NCBI RefSeq assembly: GCF_000402035.1
Contig: NC_021294.1
Span: forward strand, 434,001 to 498,000
DNA length: 64,000 bases
Source: Caballeronia insecticola
GTDB taxonomy: Bacteria > Pseudomonadota > Gammaproteobacteria > Burkholderiales > Burkholderiaceae
Direction of reading: 5' to 3'
The position numbers and the translations under genes are program-made. The notes below the pieces were generated by a model, which saw only the letters and a list, made by a program, of their open reading frames with translations, was not told where the DNA came from and did not search any database. Shown here piece after piece: positions 25,887 to 35,583 of the stretch. The stretch's first letter is position 1, and the number at the start of each line of letters is the position of its first letter.

Positions 25887-28800
25887 ATGCTGGTCAGGAA
25901 CGAAGCGCGGGTCGAACAGCTCATCAACGATCTACTCGACTTCGCGCGAGGACGATTGCCGGAGCCAAGCTTCCAGATCATCGAGCCGCTCCTTCGCTAT
26001 TACTACGAACAGGTCGATGTCGAGGACATCGCGAGCCGCGATGTCGCCGATCTCTACGGCGCCGCGATGGCGCACTGGCAGACCGCGCAGAAGTTCGTGC
26101 GCGGGCGCGAGGTGTTGCGGGTCTATAACCCGAATCTGGAGCAGCACGGCTGGCACTCGGATCACACGGTCGTGGAGATCGTCAACGACGACATGCCGTT
26201 TCTCGTCGATTCGGTGACGATGGAACTCAACCGCCTCGGCCTCGCGCTGCATTCGGCGATCCATCCGGTGTTTCGCGTGTGGCGCGCGGGCAAGGGCGCG
26301 CATGCGGGCGAGATCGAGCGCATCGGGCAAGGCCACGCCGACGCGGGCGATGGCAACTCAGAACTCGAATCGTTCATCCATTTCGAAGTGGACCGCTGCA
26401 GCGATGCCGAGCGGCTCGAAGAAGTGCGCGACAGCATTGCCCGTGTGCTGGGCGATGTGCGCGCATCGGTCGAGGACTGGCCGCAACTCGTCGATGCGGC
26501 GCGCGCCGCGATCAACGATCTGAAGACGCGCGACACGACGCCCGATGGCCTCGAAGCCCGCGCGTTCCTCGAATGGATGGTCGCGGACCACTTCACGTTC
26601 CTCGGCTGCCGCGATTACGAGCTGGTCGAGCATGAGGGCGGGCTGGCATTGCGCGGCGTGCCGGGTTCGGGTGCGGGTCTTTTGCGCGAAACGCTGCGCC
26701 CGCCATCCGGAGCGAGCGGCACGGGCGACCTGACGCCGCTTCCTGCGGGCGCGGCGGCGATCATCGAGGGCGCGACGCCCATCTTTCTGACCAAGGCTAA
26801 TTCACGCGCGACCGTGCATCGGCCCGGCTATCTCGACTATGTCGGCGTGAAGCGCGTGTCGCCCGAAGGCAAGGTGATCGGCGAGCGGCGCTTTCTCGGC
26901 CTGTACACATCGACCGCGTATCTCGTGCCGACTTCCGAGATTCCGATCGTGCGGCGCAAGTGCGCGAACATCGTGCGGCGCGCGGGCTTCCTCGCAAAAG
27001 GGCATCTGGCGAAGTCGCTCAGGACGGTGCTGGAGCAGTATCCGCGCGATGAACTCTTTCAGGCCGACGAAGACGTGCTCTTCGATATTGCGCTCGGCGT
27101 GCTGCGGCTGCAGGAACATCAGCGCACGCGTTTGTTCGTGCGGCGCGACCGCTTCGACCGCTTCGTGTCGTGCCTCGTGTTCGTGCCGCGCGACAAGTTC
27201 AACACCGACCTGCGCCGCCGCATCAGCAAAGTGCTGATGGAAGCGTTCAACGGCAAGAGCATCGAGTTCACGCCGCTGCTCTCCGAGTCTCCGCTGGCGC
27301 GCATTCATATCGTCGTGCGTGCGGATCGCGGCGCAATGCCCGATGTCGATACTCGCGAACTCGAAGCGCGCGTCGTGCAAGTGGCGCGACGCTGGCAGGA
27401 CGATCTCGCCGATGCGCTCATCGACAGTCACGGCGAGGAAGCGGGCAACCGTCTGCTGCAACGCTATGCGGATTCGTTTCCGGCGGGTTATCGCGAAGAC
27501 TATCCGGCGCGCACGGCGGTGCGCGACATCGAACTGATCGAGGCGACGCATACGCGTCCGGGCGGTTTGTCGATGAGTCTTTACCGCCCGATCGAAGCCG
27601 GGCGGCGCGCGTTCCGCTTCAAGGTGTATCGCGCGGGCGATCCGATCGCGCTGTCGCTCAGTTTGCCGATGCTCGAACATCTCGGCGTGCGCGTCGATGA
27701 GGAACGTCCGTATCTGATCGAGCCGACCGGCGCGCCGAACGCGTGGATTCACGACTTCGGCCTGGAGTTGCAGGACGATGTCGACTTCGATATCGACAGC
27801 GTGAAGCCGCTCTTCGAGAACGCATTCGCGGCGGTATGGTCGGGCGAAATCGAGAATGACGATTTCAACCGGCTCGTGCTGCGCGCGCAGTTCGGCGCCC
27901 GCGACGTGACGATCATGCGCGCCTACGCGAAGTATCTGCGGCAGGTCGGCTCGACTTTCAGCGATGCGTATATCGAGCGCGCGCTGACCGGCAATCCGCT
28001 GATCGCGAAGAAGCTGCTGCAACTGTTCATGGTGCGCTTCGATCCGGCGCGCGGCGGCGCGACAGAAGAACGCGAGAAGGCCGCCGAACGCGTGCTCGCC
28101 GATATCGAAGCGGCGCTCGATCAGGTGCCCAATCTCGACGAAGACCGCATTCTGCGTCAGTTCCTCGGCGTGATCGGCGCGACGGTGCGCACGAACCACT
28201 TTCATCGCGATGCGAGCGGCCAGCCGCGCCCGTATGTGTCCTTCAAGCTCGATCCGTCGAAAGTGCCGGGCCTGCCCGAGCCCAAGCCGATGTTCGAAAT
28301 CTGGGTGTATGCGCCGCGTGTCGAGGGCGTGCATCTGCGCGGCGGGCGCGTGGCGCGCGGCGGGCTGCGCTGGTCCGACAGGCGCGAAGACTTCCGCACC
28401 GAAGTGCTCGGCCTGATGAAGGCGCAGATGGTCAAGAACACGGTGATCGTGCCGGTTGGATCGAAGGGCGGCTTCGTCGTGAAGAACCCGCCGCCGGTGA
28501 CGGATCGCGAGGCGTTTCTCGCCGAAGGCATCGCGTGCTATCAGATGTTCCTGCGCGGCCTGCTCGACGTGACCGACAACCGCAAGCCCGACGGCATCGT
28601 GCCGCCGCCGGATGTCGTGCGCCACGATCCGGACGATCCGTATCTCGTCGTCGCCGCCGACAAGGGCACCGCGACCTTCTCCGACTACGCCAACGCGATC
28701 GCGCACGAGTACGGCTTCTGGCTCGACGATGCCTTCGCGTCCGGCGGCTCGGTCGGCTACGACCACAAGAAGATGGGCATCACGGCGCGCGGCGCGTGGG

Positions 28801-30764
28801 AATCCGTGAAGCGTCATTTCCGCGAGATGAACTTCGACACGCAGACGACCGACTTCACCGTGGTCGGCATCGGCGACATGTCCGGCGACGTGTTCGGCAA
28901 CGGCATGCTGTTGTCGCGTCATATCCGGCTGCTCGCGGCGTTCGATCATCGGCACATCTTTCTCGATCCGACGCCCGATGCCGCGACGAGCTTCCAGGAA
29001 CGCGCGCGTCTTTTCGCGCTGCCGCGTTCGAGCTGGGCGGACTACGACCTGTCGCTGATCTCGGCGGGCGGCGGCGTGTATCCGCGCACGGCGAAGTCGG
29101 TGCCGGTGTCGCCGCAAGTGCAGGCGGCGCTCGGCATCAACGCGTCGACGTTGCCGCCGAACGAACTGATCCGCGCGATCCTGCTCGCCGAAGCCGACTT
29201 GCTCTATAACGGCGGCGTCGGCACGTATGTGAAATCGACTGCGGAAACGCATCTGCAAGTCGGCGACCGCACCAACGATGCCGTGCGCGTGAACGGCGCG
29301 GAACTGCGCGCGAAAGTCGTGGCGGAAGGCGGCAATCTGGGCTTCACGCAACTCGGGCGCATCGAGTTCGCGCAGCGTGGCGGACGCATGAACACCGATG
29401 CAATCGACAACTCCGCAGGCGTCGATTGCTCGGATCACGAGGTCAACATCAAGATTCTGCTCGGGCTTGTCGTCGCGGATGGCGAGGTGACCGAGAAGCA
29501 ACGCAACGCGCTGCTCGCCGAAATGACCGATGAAGTCGGCCTGCTCGTGCTGAAGGACAACTACGCGCAGACGCAGGCACTGTCGATTGCAAAGCGCCAC
29601 GAAGCCGAGACGCTCGATGCCGAGGCGCGCATGATGCGCTTCCTGGAGCGCGCCGGTCGTCTGAAGCGCAGGATCGAGTTCCTCCCGTCCGACGATGAAA
29701 TCGGCGAGCGCGCGGCGGCGAAGTCGGGGCTGACGTCGCCGGAGCGCGCGGTGCTGCTGGCGTACGGCAAGATGTGGCTCTACGACGAACTGCTCGAATC
29801 CGACGTGCCCGAAGACGCGCTCGTCGCCGACATGCTGCCCGCGTATTTCCCGAAGCCCTTGCAGCAGCGTTATAGCGAGCCGATGCAGCGTCATCCGCTC
29901 AAGCGCGAGATTCTCGCGACGCATCTGACCAATGCGCTGGTCAATCGCGTGGGCTGCACGTTCGTGCATCGGCTGATGGAGGAAACCGATGCGCGTCCGA
30001 GCGATATCGTGCGCGCCGCGATGATGGTGCGCGACGTGTTCGATCTCGACGGTCTGTGGCGCAGCATCGACGGCCTCGACAATATCGTCGCGGATGAAGT
30101 GCAGGCGCGCATGTTCGTCGATGTCGTGCGCCTGCTCGACGATACGTCGCTCTGGTTCCTGCGTCATCTGAAGCACAGCGGGGCGGACGCGCACGAAGCG
30201 CGTGGCGTGCTCGCGCGTTGCCGCGAGGCGGCGCAACGGCTCGCGCCGCAGCTTCCGGCGCTGCTGCCCGCGGCCCAGCTCGACGCATGGTATGCGCGCC
30301 GGCGCGAGTTCGAGGATGCGGGCGTCGAGAGCAGTCTCGCGGCGCGCGTCGCGAGCGGCGAGATCGCCACGGCCGTGCTCGACAGCGCGGAAGTGGCGGC
30401 GTGTTCGGAGCGCAGTCTCGAACTCGTCGCGAGCGTGTACTTCGGTATCGGCACGATGCTCGATTATCGCGGCATCGCCGAACGCGCGATGGCCCTGCCG
30501 ATCGGGACGCACTGGGACCTGCTCGCGCGCGCGGCGGCGCTCGAAGAGCTGGCGCGTCTGAAACGCGCGTTGACGGTGAGTGCGCTGGAGCAGTCGCGCG
30601 GTATCGATGACGCCGATGTGATCGTCGAAAGCTGGCGTGCGAAGCGGCAGGACGCGCTCGACCGCTATTCGCGGCTGCTGACCGAGTTGCGCGCGAGCGG
30701 CGCGGCGAGTTTGTCGATGCTGCTCGTCGTCGTGCGGGAGATGGCGGTGTTGGAGCGGGCGTAG
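25887..30764 (+). CDS. gdh2: NAD-specific glutamate dehydrogenase, large (L-GDH180) type
   Basis: A 1625-aa enzyme converting glutamate to 2-oxoglutarate plus ammonium with NAD. The long N-terminal ACT-like regulatory region (about 1-720) precedes the catalytic core around residues 800-1250. Recognisable segments include GGLRWSDRREDFRTEVLGLMKAQ, VPVGSKGGFVVKNPP (about 855-870) and DKGTATFSDYAN. The usual family length is about 1550-1650 aa, so it is intact. ATG 25887 follows GGGAGG. It is monocistronic, with 156-270 bp gaps on each side. Confidence 0.95.
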   Translation: MLVRNEARVEQLINDLLDFARGRLPEPSFQIIEPLLRYYYEQVDVEDIASRDVADLYGAAMAHWQTAQKFVRGREVLRVYNPNLEQHGWHSDHTVVEIVNDDMPFLVDSVTMELNRLGLALHSAIHPVFRVWRAGKGAHAGEIERIGQGHADAGDGNSELESFIHFEVDRCSDAERLEEVRDSIARVLGDVRASVEDWPQLVDAARAAINDLKTRDTTPDGLEARAFLEWMVADHFTFLGCRDYELVEHEGGLALRGVPGSGAGLLRETLRPPSGASGTGDLTPLPAGAAAIIEGATPIFLTKANSRATVHRPGYLDYVGVKRVSPEGKVIGERRFLGLYTSTAYLVPTSEIPIVRRKCANIVRRAGFLAKGHLAKSLRTVLEQYPRDELFQADEDVLFDIALGVLRLQEHQRTRLFVRRDRFDRFVSCLVFVPRDKFNTDLRRRISKVLMEAFNGKSIEFTPLLSESPLARIHIVVRADRGAMPDVDTRELEARVVQVARRWQDDLADALIDSHGEEAGNRLLQRYADSFPAGYREDYPARTAVRDIELIEATHTRPGGLSMSLYRPIEAGRRAFRFKVYRAGDPIALSLSLPMLEHLGVRVDEERPYLIEPTGAPNAWIHDFGLELQDDVDFDIDSVKPLFENAFAAVWSGEIENDDFNRLVLRAQFGARDVTIMRAYAKYLRQVGSTFSDAYIERALTGNPLIAKKLLQLFMVRFDPARGGATEEREKAAERVLADIEAALDQVPNLDEDRILRQFLGVIGATVRTNHFHRDASGQPRPYVSFKLDPSKVPGLPEPKPMFEIWVYAPRVEGVHLRGGRVARGGLRWSDRREDFRTEVLGLMKAQMVKNTVIVPVGSKGGFVVKNPPPVTDREAFLAEGIACYQMFLRGLLDVTDNRKPDGIVPPPDVVRHDPDDPYLVVAADKGTATFSDYANAIAHEYGFWLDDAFASGGSVGYDHKKMGITARGAWESVKRHFREMNFDTQTTDFTVVGIGDMSGDVFGNGMLLSRHIRLLAAFDHRHIFLDPTPDAATSFQERARLFALPRSSWADYDLSLISAGGGVYPRTAKSVPVSPQVQAALGINASTLPPNELIRAILLAEADLLYNGGVGTYVKSTAETHLQVGDRTNDAVRVNGAELRAKVVAEGGNLGFTQLGRIEFAQRGGRMNTDAIDNSAGVDCSDHEVNIKILLGLVVADGEVTEKQRNALLAEMTDEVGLLVLKDNYAQTQALSIAKRHEAETLDAEARMMRFLERAGRLKRRIEFLPSDDEIGERAAAKSGLTSPERAVLLAYGKMWLYDELLESDVPEDALVADMLPAYFPKPLQQRYSEPMQRHPLKREILATHLTNALVNRVGCTFVHRLMEETDARPSDIVRAAMMVRDVFDLDGLWRSIDGLDNIVADEVQARMFVDVVRLLDDTSLWFLRHLKHSGADAHEARGVLARCREAAQRLAPQLPALLPAAQLDAWYARRREFEDAGVESSLAARVASGEIATAVLDSAEVAACSERSLELVASVYFGIGTMLDYRGIAERAMALPIGTHWDLLARAAALEELARLKRALTVSALEQSRGIDDADVIVESWRAKRQDALDRYSRLLTELRASGAASLSMLLVVVREMAVLERA

Positions 30765-30968
30765 AGGAAAGGCTGCTGTAAGTTTCGTGTTCCTTCTGCC
30801 GGACGGCGTGATGTCGATCGATTCGATTGACACGCGCCACCGGTCATCCATCTTTTTCAGAATTCTCCTTCTCCTTTAAAAAGCGAATTGCCAAATAATC
30901 GTCGCTTTTGTCGGGCATCCGTAGTCGTTCGCGGATTTTCGGCAGTTAGACGTTTGTGGAGGCAATTA

Positions 30969-31646
30969 ATGAAATTAAGTACGGGATGCGTGGCGCTCGT
31001 AGCCATTTCTATGGGAGCGCTATTGAGTGGGTGCGCAACCGAAGCATCGCGCGTGGTAGAGGTGCCCGGGGTCGCTAGCGCGCGAACGCCGTTTGCCGGC
31101 ACGCCGGTGCCGGTATCGATCGGCAAGTTCGACAACCGTTCGAGCTATATGCGCGGTGTCTTCTCGGATGGCGTCGATCACGTCGGCAGCCAGGCCAAAA
31201 CCATTCTTGTCACGTCTCTGCAACAGAGCCGCCGCTTTGCGGTGCTGGATCGCGACAATCTCGGCGAAACCCGACAGGAAGCGAGCTTTTCCAAGACAGT
31301 GCAGTCGATTCGCGGCGCGCGTTATGTCGTGACGGGTGACGTGACCGAATTTGGCCGCAAGGAAGTTGGCGATCACGAACTGTTTGGCATTCTTGGCCGC
31401 GGGAAGACGCAGGTCGCCTATGCAAAGGTGAGCCTGAATATCGTCGATACGACGACTTCCGAAGTTGTGACATCGAGTCAAGGCGCCGGCGAATACAGCT
31501 TGTCGAACCGTGAGGTAATCGGCTTCGGCGGCACTTCGAGCTATGACTCCACGCTCAATGGCAAGGTGCTCGATCTCGCGATCGGCGAAGCGGTCAATCA
31601 CCTCGTCGAACAAGTCGACGCAGGCGCATTGCAGGCCGCGAAGTAA
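30969..31646 (+). CDS. CsgG/HfaB-like lipoprotein
   Basis: A 225-aa lipoprotein. The signal peptide MKLSTGCVALVAISMGALLSGC ends in lipobox LSGC. The body (VSIGKFDNRSS, LQQSRRFAVLDRDNLGE, GARYVVTGDVTEFGR, AKVSLNIVDTTTSEVV) matches the CsgG/peptidoglycan-associated lipoprotein family. GGAGG is 6 nt before ATG. It heads a compact three-gene lipoprotein operon; whether it forms a pore like CsgG is unknown because no curli-like substrate gene is present. Confidence 0.88.
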   Translation: MKLSTGCVALVAISMGALLSGCATEASRVVEVPGVASARTPFAGTPVPVSIGKFDNRSSYMRGVFSDGVDHVGSQAKTILVTSLQQSRRFAVLDRDNLGETRQEASFSKTVQSIRGARYVVTGDVTEFGRKEVGDHELFGILGRGKTQVAYAKVSLNIVDTTTSEVVTSSQGAGEYSLSNREVIGFGGTSSYDSTLNGKVLDLAIGEAVNHLVEQVDAGALQAAK

Positions 31647-31668
31647 TCACTCGCTTCAACATAGAATC

Positions 31669-32031
31669 ATGTTCAAGAAGAAAGAAACATTGACCGGCCT
31701 CGCGCTGCCGGTCGTTATTGCTTGCGCGATGCTCACGGGATGTGCGACCAAGCCTGTGTCGCTTTATCAGTGGGACGGCTATCAACCGCAAGTCTACGAA
31801 TATCTGAAAGGGCAGAAGAGCGTTCCGGAGCAGATCGATGCGCTCGAGAAGGCTCGCGATACTGTCTCGACAAAGGACCAGGCATTGCCTCCCGGATTCC
31901 GCGCGCATTTGGGCATGCTGTACGCAACCGTCGGCAAGAGCGCGGAGGCTCGTCAGCAATTGACGGAGGAGAAGGAGCGGTTCCCCGAGTCCTCCGCGTA
32001 TATGGACTTCCTTTTGAGCAAACTTCAGTAA
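31669..32031 (+). CDS. DUF4810 lipoprotein
   Basis: A 120-aa lipoprotein with lipobox LTGC, followed by VSLYQWDGYQPQVYEYLKGQ, the DUF4810 signature, and TPR-like helices (FRAHLGMLYATVGKSAEARQQLTEEKERFPES). It is 22 bp after the CsgG-like gene and 9 bp before the DUF799 gene. Function unknown. Confidence 0.87.
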   Translation: MFKKKETLTGLALPVVIACAMLTGCATKPVSLYQWDGYQPQVYEYLKGQKSVPEQIDALEKARDTVSTKDQALPPGFRAHLGMLYATVGKSAEARQQLTEEKERFPESSAYMDFLLSKLQ

Positions 32032-32040
32032 GCGCCCGCC

Positions 32041-32712
32041 ATGACTCTTACCTTTTCCCGCAAGCTTTTTGCGGTGCTGTCGATTCTCCTGACATTGTCC
32101 GCGTGCGTCTCGTCGCCGAGCAAGATGGACTACACCGCGTTTCGCAATAGCAAGCCGCGTTCGATTCTCGTATTGCCGCCGATTAACAACACGACGGACG
32201 TGAACGCGACCAACGGCATGTTGTCCCAGATGACGATGCCGCTCGCCGAGGGCGGCTATTACGTCGTGCCGGTGGCCGAGATGGAGGAAACGTTCAAGCA
32301 TAACGGCCTGACCATGCCTGCCGACGTACAGGCCGTGGCGCCCGACAAGCTGCGCAGTATCTTTGGCGCAGATGCCGCGTTGTACACGAAGGTCACCGAA
32401 TACGGATCGTCGTATCGAATCATCGGCAGCAAGACCGTGGTCACGGCAGACGCAAAGCTCGTGGATCTGCGTTCCGGCGATACGCTCTGGAGCGGGTCCG
32501 CGACGGCGAATGGAAGCGAGACCGGCGCCAACATCAGCGTCGGTGTCGGCCTGATTGGTGCGCTGGCACAAGTGGCCGTTCAGCACGTCGTCAACGTGGT
32601 GAGCGATAAATCGTGGACCGTCGCGGGACTGACGAGTCAGCGTTTGCTGGCCACGGGCGGACCGAAAGGACTGCTGTACGGTCCGCATTCGCCGAAATAC
32701 GGCACGGATTGA
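32041..32712 (+). CDS. DUF799 (GNA1162-like) lipoprotein
   Basis: A 223-aa lipoprotein with lipobox LSAC after a short signal peptide. The mature region (RSILVLPPINNTTDVNAT, GYYVVPVAEMEETFKHNGL, IFGADAALYTKVTEYG) matches DUF799, the family of meningococcal surface antigen GNA1162. It is the last gene of the lipoprotein operon and is followed 29 bp later by a strong terminator. Confidence 0.88.
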   Translation: MTLTFSRKLFAVLSILLTLSACVSSPSKMDYTAFRNSKPRSILVLPPINNTTDVNATNGMLSQMTMPLAEGGYYVVPVAEMEETFKHNGLTMPADVQAVAPDKLRSIFGADAALYTKVTEYGSSYRIIGSKTVVTADAKLVDLRSGDTLWSGSATANGSETGANISVGVGLIGALAQVAVQHVVNVVSDKSWTVAGLTSQRLLATGGPKGLLYGPHSPKYGTD

Positions 32713-32741
32713 GCGACCTCGATTCGTTCTGACTGAAAAAG

Positions 32742-32769
32742 CGCGCCGAGTAATCGGCGCGTTTTTTTT
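32742..32769 (+). terminator. Rho-independent terminator of the lipoprotein operon
   Basis: CGCGCCGA (32742-32749) and TCGGCGCG (32754-32761) form a perfect 8-bp stem with loop GTAA, directly followed by eight T residues. Confidence 0.92.
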
Positions 32770-33099
32770 ATATCAGTTTCTTAAGTGAGGAATACAAATC
32801 AAAACTCATGAAGCATTGAATTCGCAAAACCCCTCGCAATCCCCACTTTGTCCGATGCATGCTATATCGCATGCACGAATGCACTGACGCGGCGCTTTAC
32901 ATCGAGTAAGCCGCGGCATCTAATCAACGGGCGGGCCGAAGTGTCCGTCATCGCAATTCCTCCCCGTTCTCGCGATCTCCTCAGCGTGCATTCGATCGAT
33001 GCGCCGCAGTCGGTCCGATGGCGGGTTTCTTGCGCTTTCGCCGTACCAGATGGCAGGGTCGGGCGCGTCGCGGCGCGTTATTTTGCAGCGAGGTCTCAT
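32770..33099. other. Intergenic region without a supported gene
   Basis: About 330 bp between the terminator and the FAD oxidoreductase. An open frame continues upstream of that gene from 32848 but its residues do not resemble the family, and the ribosome-binding site is at the internal ATG. It probably contains only the promoter. Confidence 0.5.
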
Positions 33100-34488
33100 A
33101 TGATCAACATCTCAGGCGAAGTGATCGACACACTCAAGGCATCGATAAGAGGCCGGGTCATCGCACCGGCCGATTCCGACTACGACGAAGCCCGGACAGT
33201 CTGGAACGCCACCATCGACAGGCGGCCCGCGCTCATCGTGCGCTGCGCCGGCGCGGCCGACGTGATCGCCGCGCTCGCCTTCGCGCGCAGCAACGGCATA
33301 CTGGTCTCGATTCGCGGCGGCTCGCACAATATCGCGGGCAGCGCAGTCAGCGACGACGCCCTGATGATCGATCTCTCCGCACTGAAGTCCGTACGCATCG
33401 ATCCGCAAGCGAAGCGTGCCTATGTCGAACCCGGCGCGCTGCTCTCCGACTTCGATCACGAAGCGCAGGCGTTCGGCCTCGCGACGCCGCTCGGCATCAA
33501 CTCGACGACGGGCGTCGCGGGCCTCACGCTCGGCGGCGGCTTCGGCTGGATCAGCCGCAAGTTCGGCGTGACGGTCGACAATCTCGTGGCGGCGGAAATC
33601 GTCACGGCGGACGGCAAGTGGCGTCGTGTCAGCAAGGATGCCGATCCCGAGCTTTTCTGGGCGCTGCGCGGCGGCGGAGGCAACTTCGGCGTGGTCACGC
33701 TGTTCGAGTATCAGTTGCACGAAGTCGGGCCGGAAGTGTATGGCGGTCTGGTCGTGTTTCCGCTCGAACAGGCGGATGCCGTGCTGCCGAAGTATCGCGA
33801 ACTGGTCGCGCAAAGTCCGGACGAACTCACCGTGTGGGCCGTGCTGCGGCTCGCGCCGCCGTTGCCGTTCCTGCCCGAAGATGTGCACGGCAAGCCCGTG
33901 ATCGTGCTGGCGAGCTGTTATATCGGCCCGGTGGAAAACGGCGAGAAGATGCTCGCGCCGTTGCGCACGTTCGGCACGCCCTGCGGCGAACATCTCGGAC
34001 CGATGCCGTTCACGGCATGGCAGAAGGCCTTCGATCCGCTCCTCACGCCCGGCGCGCGCAATTACTGGAAGTCGCACAATTTCGCGGAACTGAGTGACGC
34101 AACGTTCGACATCCTGACCAACGCGGTGCGTTCGGTTCCGTCGCCGCATTGCGAGGTCTTCATCGGCGCGATGGCGGGTCAGACGAACCGCGTGCCTGTC
34201 GATGCAACCGCGTACGCCAATCGCGATTCGGTCTATACGATCAACATCCACGGCCGCTGGACCGAAGCCGCCGACGACGAGAAATGCACGAAGTGGGCGC
34301 GCGACATGTTCGCCGCGATGACACCGCACGCGCTGGGCAGCGTCTACGTGAACTTCATGACGGGCGAAGAGGGCGATCGCGTGAAATCGGCATACGGGCC
34401 GAACTACGATCGGCTGGCGGAAGTGAAGCGGCGCTACGATCCGGAGAATGTTTTCCGCAGCAATCAGAACATCATGCCGGCGGCGTAA
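33100..34488 (+). CDS. FAD-linked oxidoreductase, berberine bridge enzyme-like
   Basis: A 462-aa flavoenzyme of the PCMH/vanillyl-alcohol oxidase class. The FAD domain has VSIRGGSHNIAG, whose His is the likely 8-alpha-histidyl attachment site, then GINSTTGVAGLTLGGGFGWISRKFG and ALRGGGGNFGVVT. The C-terminal BBE motif is YDPENVFRSNQNI. The second (cysteinyl) FAD link of plant BBE appears absent, as GVAG replaces the usual Cys segment. GAGG precedes ATG 33100. Substrate, perhaps an oligosaccharide or phenolic, is unknown. Confidence 0.87.
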   Translation: MINISGEVIDTLKASIRGRVIAPADSDYDEARTVWNATIDRRPALIVRCAGAADVIAALAFARSNGILVSIRGGSHNIAGSAVSDDALMIDLSALKSVRIDPQAKRAYVEPGALLSDFDHEAQAFGLATPLGINSTTGVAGLTLGGGFGWISRKFGVTVDNLVAAEIVTADGKWRRVSKDADPELFWALRGGGGNFGVVTLFEYQLHEVGPEVYGGLVVFPLEQADAVLPKYRELVAQSPDELTVWAVLRLAPPLPFLPEDVHGKPVIVLASCYIGPVENGEKMLAPLRTFGTPCGEHLGPMPFTAWQKAFDPLLTPGARNYWKSHNFAELSDATFDILTNAVRSVPSPHCEVFIGAMAGQTNRVPVDATAYANRDSVYTINIHGRWTEAADDEKCTKWARDMFAAMTPHALGSVYVNFMTGEEGDRVKSAYGPNYDRLAEVKRRYDPENVFRSNQNIMPAA

Positions 34489-34495
34489 GGCGCGT

Positions 34496-34529
34496 GGCGT
34501 GCCGTTGCTCGCGAGGGCGACGGCACGCC
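34496..34529. terminator. Stem-loop between convergent genes
   Basis: GGCGTGCCGT (34496-34505) pairs perfectly with ACGGCACGCC (34520-34529) across a 14-nt loop, between the FAD oxidoreductase and the host-attachment-family gene. No T tract follows. Confidence 0.5.
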
Positions 34530-34545
34530 GCAATGAGTGGCAGAT

Positions 34546-34902
34546 TCAGGGCCGGTCGAGATGACGGCGGATATCGCGCGTGTCCATGTTGGACACGTCG
34601 TTGTTGATTTCCTCATAGACGAGCTTGCGGGTTTCGCTCGACAGATGCTCGCGCAGCAACCCGAGAAACCTGGGCTCGACGGCCAGACGCAGGCGATCGA
34701 AACGCTGCTGCACACGGCTCTGTTCGAGATAGTCCGCCACGGTTCTGGCGAACTTCTCGCGGTCCTTGTCCACCGATTCCGCCGTGCGCGGCGCCGGGTT
34801 CCTGAGGTCCCCGACCTGCCGCAAATCCAGCTTCAATCCTTGCGTCTCGAAGATCCGGGCGCGGCTGCCGTCGGCGGCAAGGACCCAGGTGATGGCGGTC
34901 AT
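34546..34902 (-). CDS. Host attachment-family protein
   Basis: A 118-aa protein recognisable from TWVLAADGSRARIFETQG at the N-terminus, DREKFARTVADYLEQSR and the C-terminal LVYEEINNDVSNMDTRDIRRHL. The family was named from a plant-attachment mutant in Agrobacterium, but its biochemistry is obscure, and it resembles the release-factor-like eRF1 domain 2 fold. GGAGGAG precedes ATG 34902. Confidence 0.87.
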   Translation of the reverse strand: MTAITWVLAADGSRARIFETQGLKLDLRQVGDLRNPAPRTAESVDKDREKFARTVADYLEQSRVQQRFDRLRLAVEPRFLGLLREHLSSETRKLVYEEINNDVSNMDTRDIRRHLDRP

Positions 34903-35025
34903 GATGCTCCTCCTGTTCGCCCACCCCTGCGCGGGCTCCCGCCATTGTGCGCCAAATCTTCATCGTGTGGCTTCGTTCACGCGGCGCTTTGCTTTCGCGG
35001 CGCAACAAAATGAACGACGCCGTTC

Positions 35026-35325
35026 TCAGGGCAACATCGAACCGGTGAGCGCGTAGCGCGCGTGCAAGGAAAACGCCTGATCGAGCCGATGCGGCGTGTG
35101 TGCGCCGAGCGCTGCTGCATCGCGGAAATAGTCGCGCAACAGATCGTGATAAAGCGGATGCGCGCAGTTCTGAATCACATTCAGCGCGCGCTCGCGCGGT
35201 GCGAGTCCGGTGAGATCGGCGAGGCCGCGCTCCGTCACGATGATATCGACATCGTGTTCGTTGTGATCGCAATGCGGGACCATTGGCACGATACTCGAAA
35301 CGCTGCCGTTCTTTGCAACGGATTT
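35026..35325 (-). pseudogene. C-terminal remnant of acetyl-CoA hydrolase/succinate:CoA transferase
   Basis: About 100 residues match only the C-terminus of the roughly 500-aa CoA-transferase family: VAKNGSVSSIVPM, CDHNEHDVDIIVTERGLADLTGLAPRERA and NCAHPLYHDLL, ending at the TGA at 35026. Upstream of about 35325 the similarity stops and the frame runs into unrelated sequence with a chance ATG at 35445. The first four fifths of the gene are missing. It abuts a LysR remnant of opposite orientation. Confidence 0.8.
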
Positions 35326-35376
35326 CGTTGCGAATACCGCGTAGGCCGTCACACGTTGCAGCGTACGAATCTCTAG

Positions 35377-35568
35377 GCGCTTTATCCATCGCGCAAGTTC
35401 GTCGATGCGAAAACGCGCACGTGGGTGGAGTTCCTGCGCGCGCATCTGCCGGAACTCATCGCGCGCGATGAAGCGTTGCTCGCCGAAGTCGGGCAGGAAT
35501 ACGCGCCGGGCGAGATCGCCCTGCCAGCGACACGGCGCAGGCGCTCCGCCTCACGTTTGAGTCATTGA
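35377..35568 (+). pseudogene. C-terminal remnant of a LysR-family regulator
   Basis: From 35377 the plus strand reads ALYPSRKFVDAKTRTWVEFL and about 43 further residues to a TGA at 35566-35568. LYPSR-x-x-x-DAK-x-R-x-(W/F)-V-x-FL is the standard end of a LysR effector domain. An in-frame TAG (35374-35376) precedes it and no start codon or DNA-binding domain exists, so only about 63 of some 300 residues remain. Confidence 0.75.
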
Positions 35569-35583
35569 GCGATCAATGAGCGA

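Noticed and set aside
26802..30851. 1349-codon open frame on the minus strand opposite NAD-glutamate dehydrogenase
   Set aside because: Arg/His-rich shadow frame caused by GC-rich codon structure of the real gene; no domain, signal or ribosome-binding site.
35283..35471. 62-codon plus-strand frame across the deletion scar
   Set aside because: Another frame (35377-35568) gives clear LysR C-terminal similarity, so this one is a shadow.
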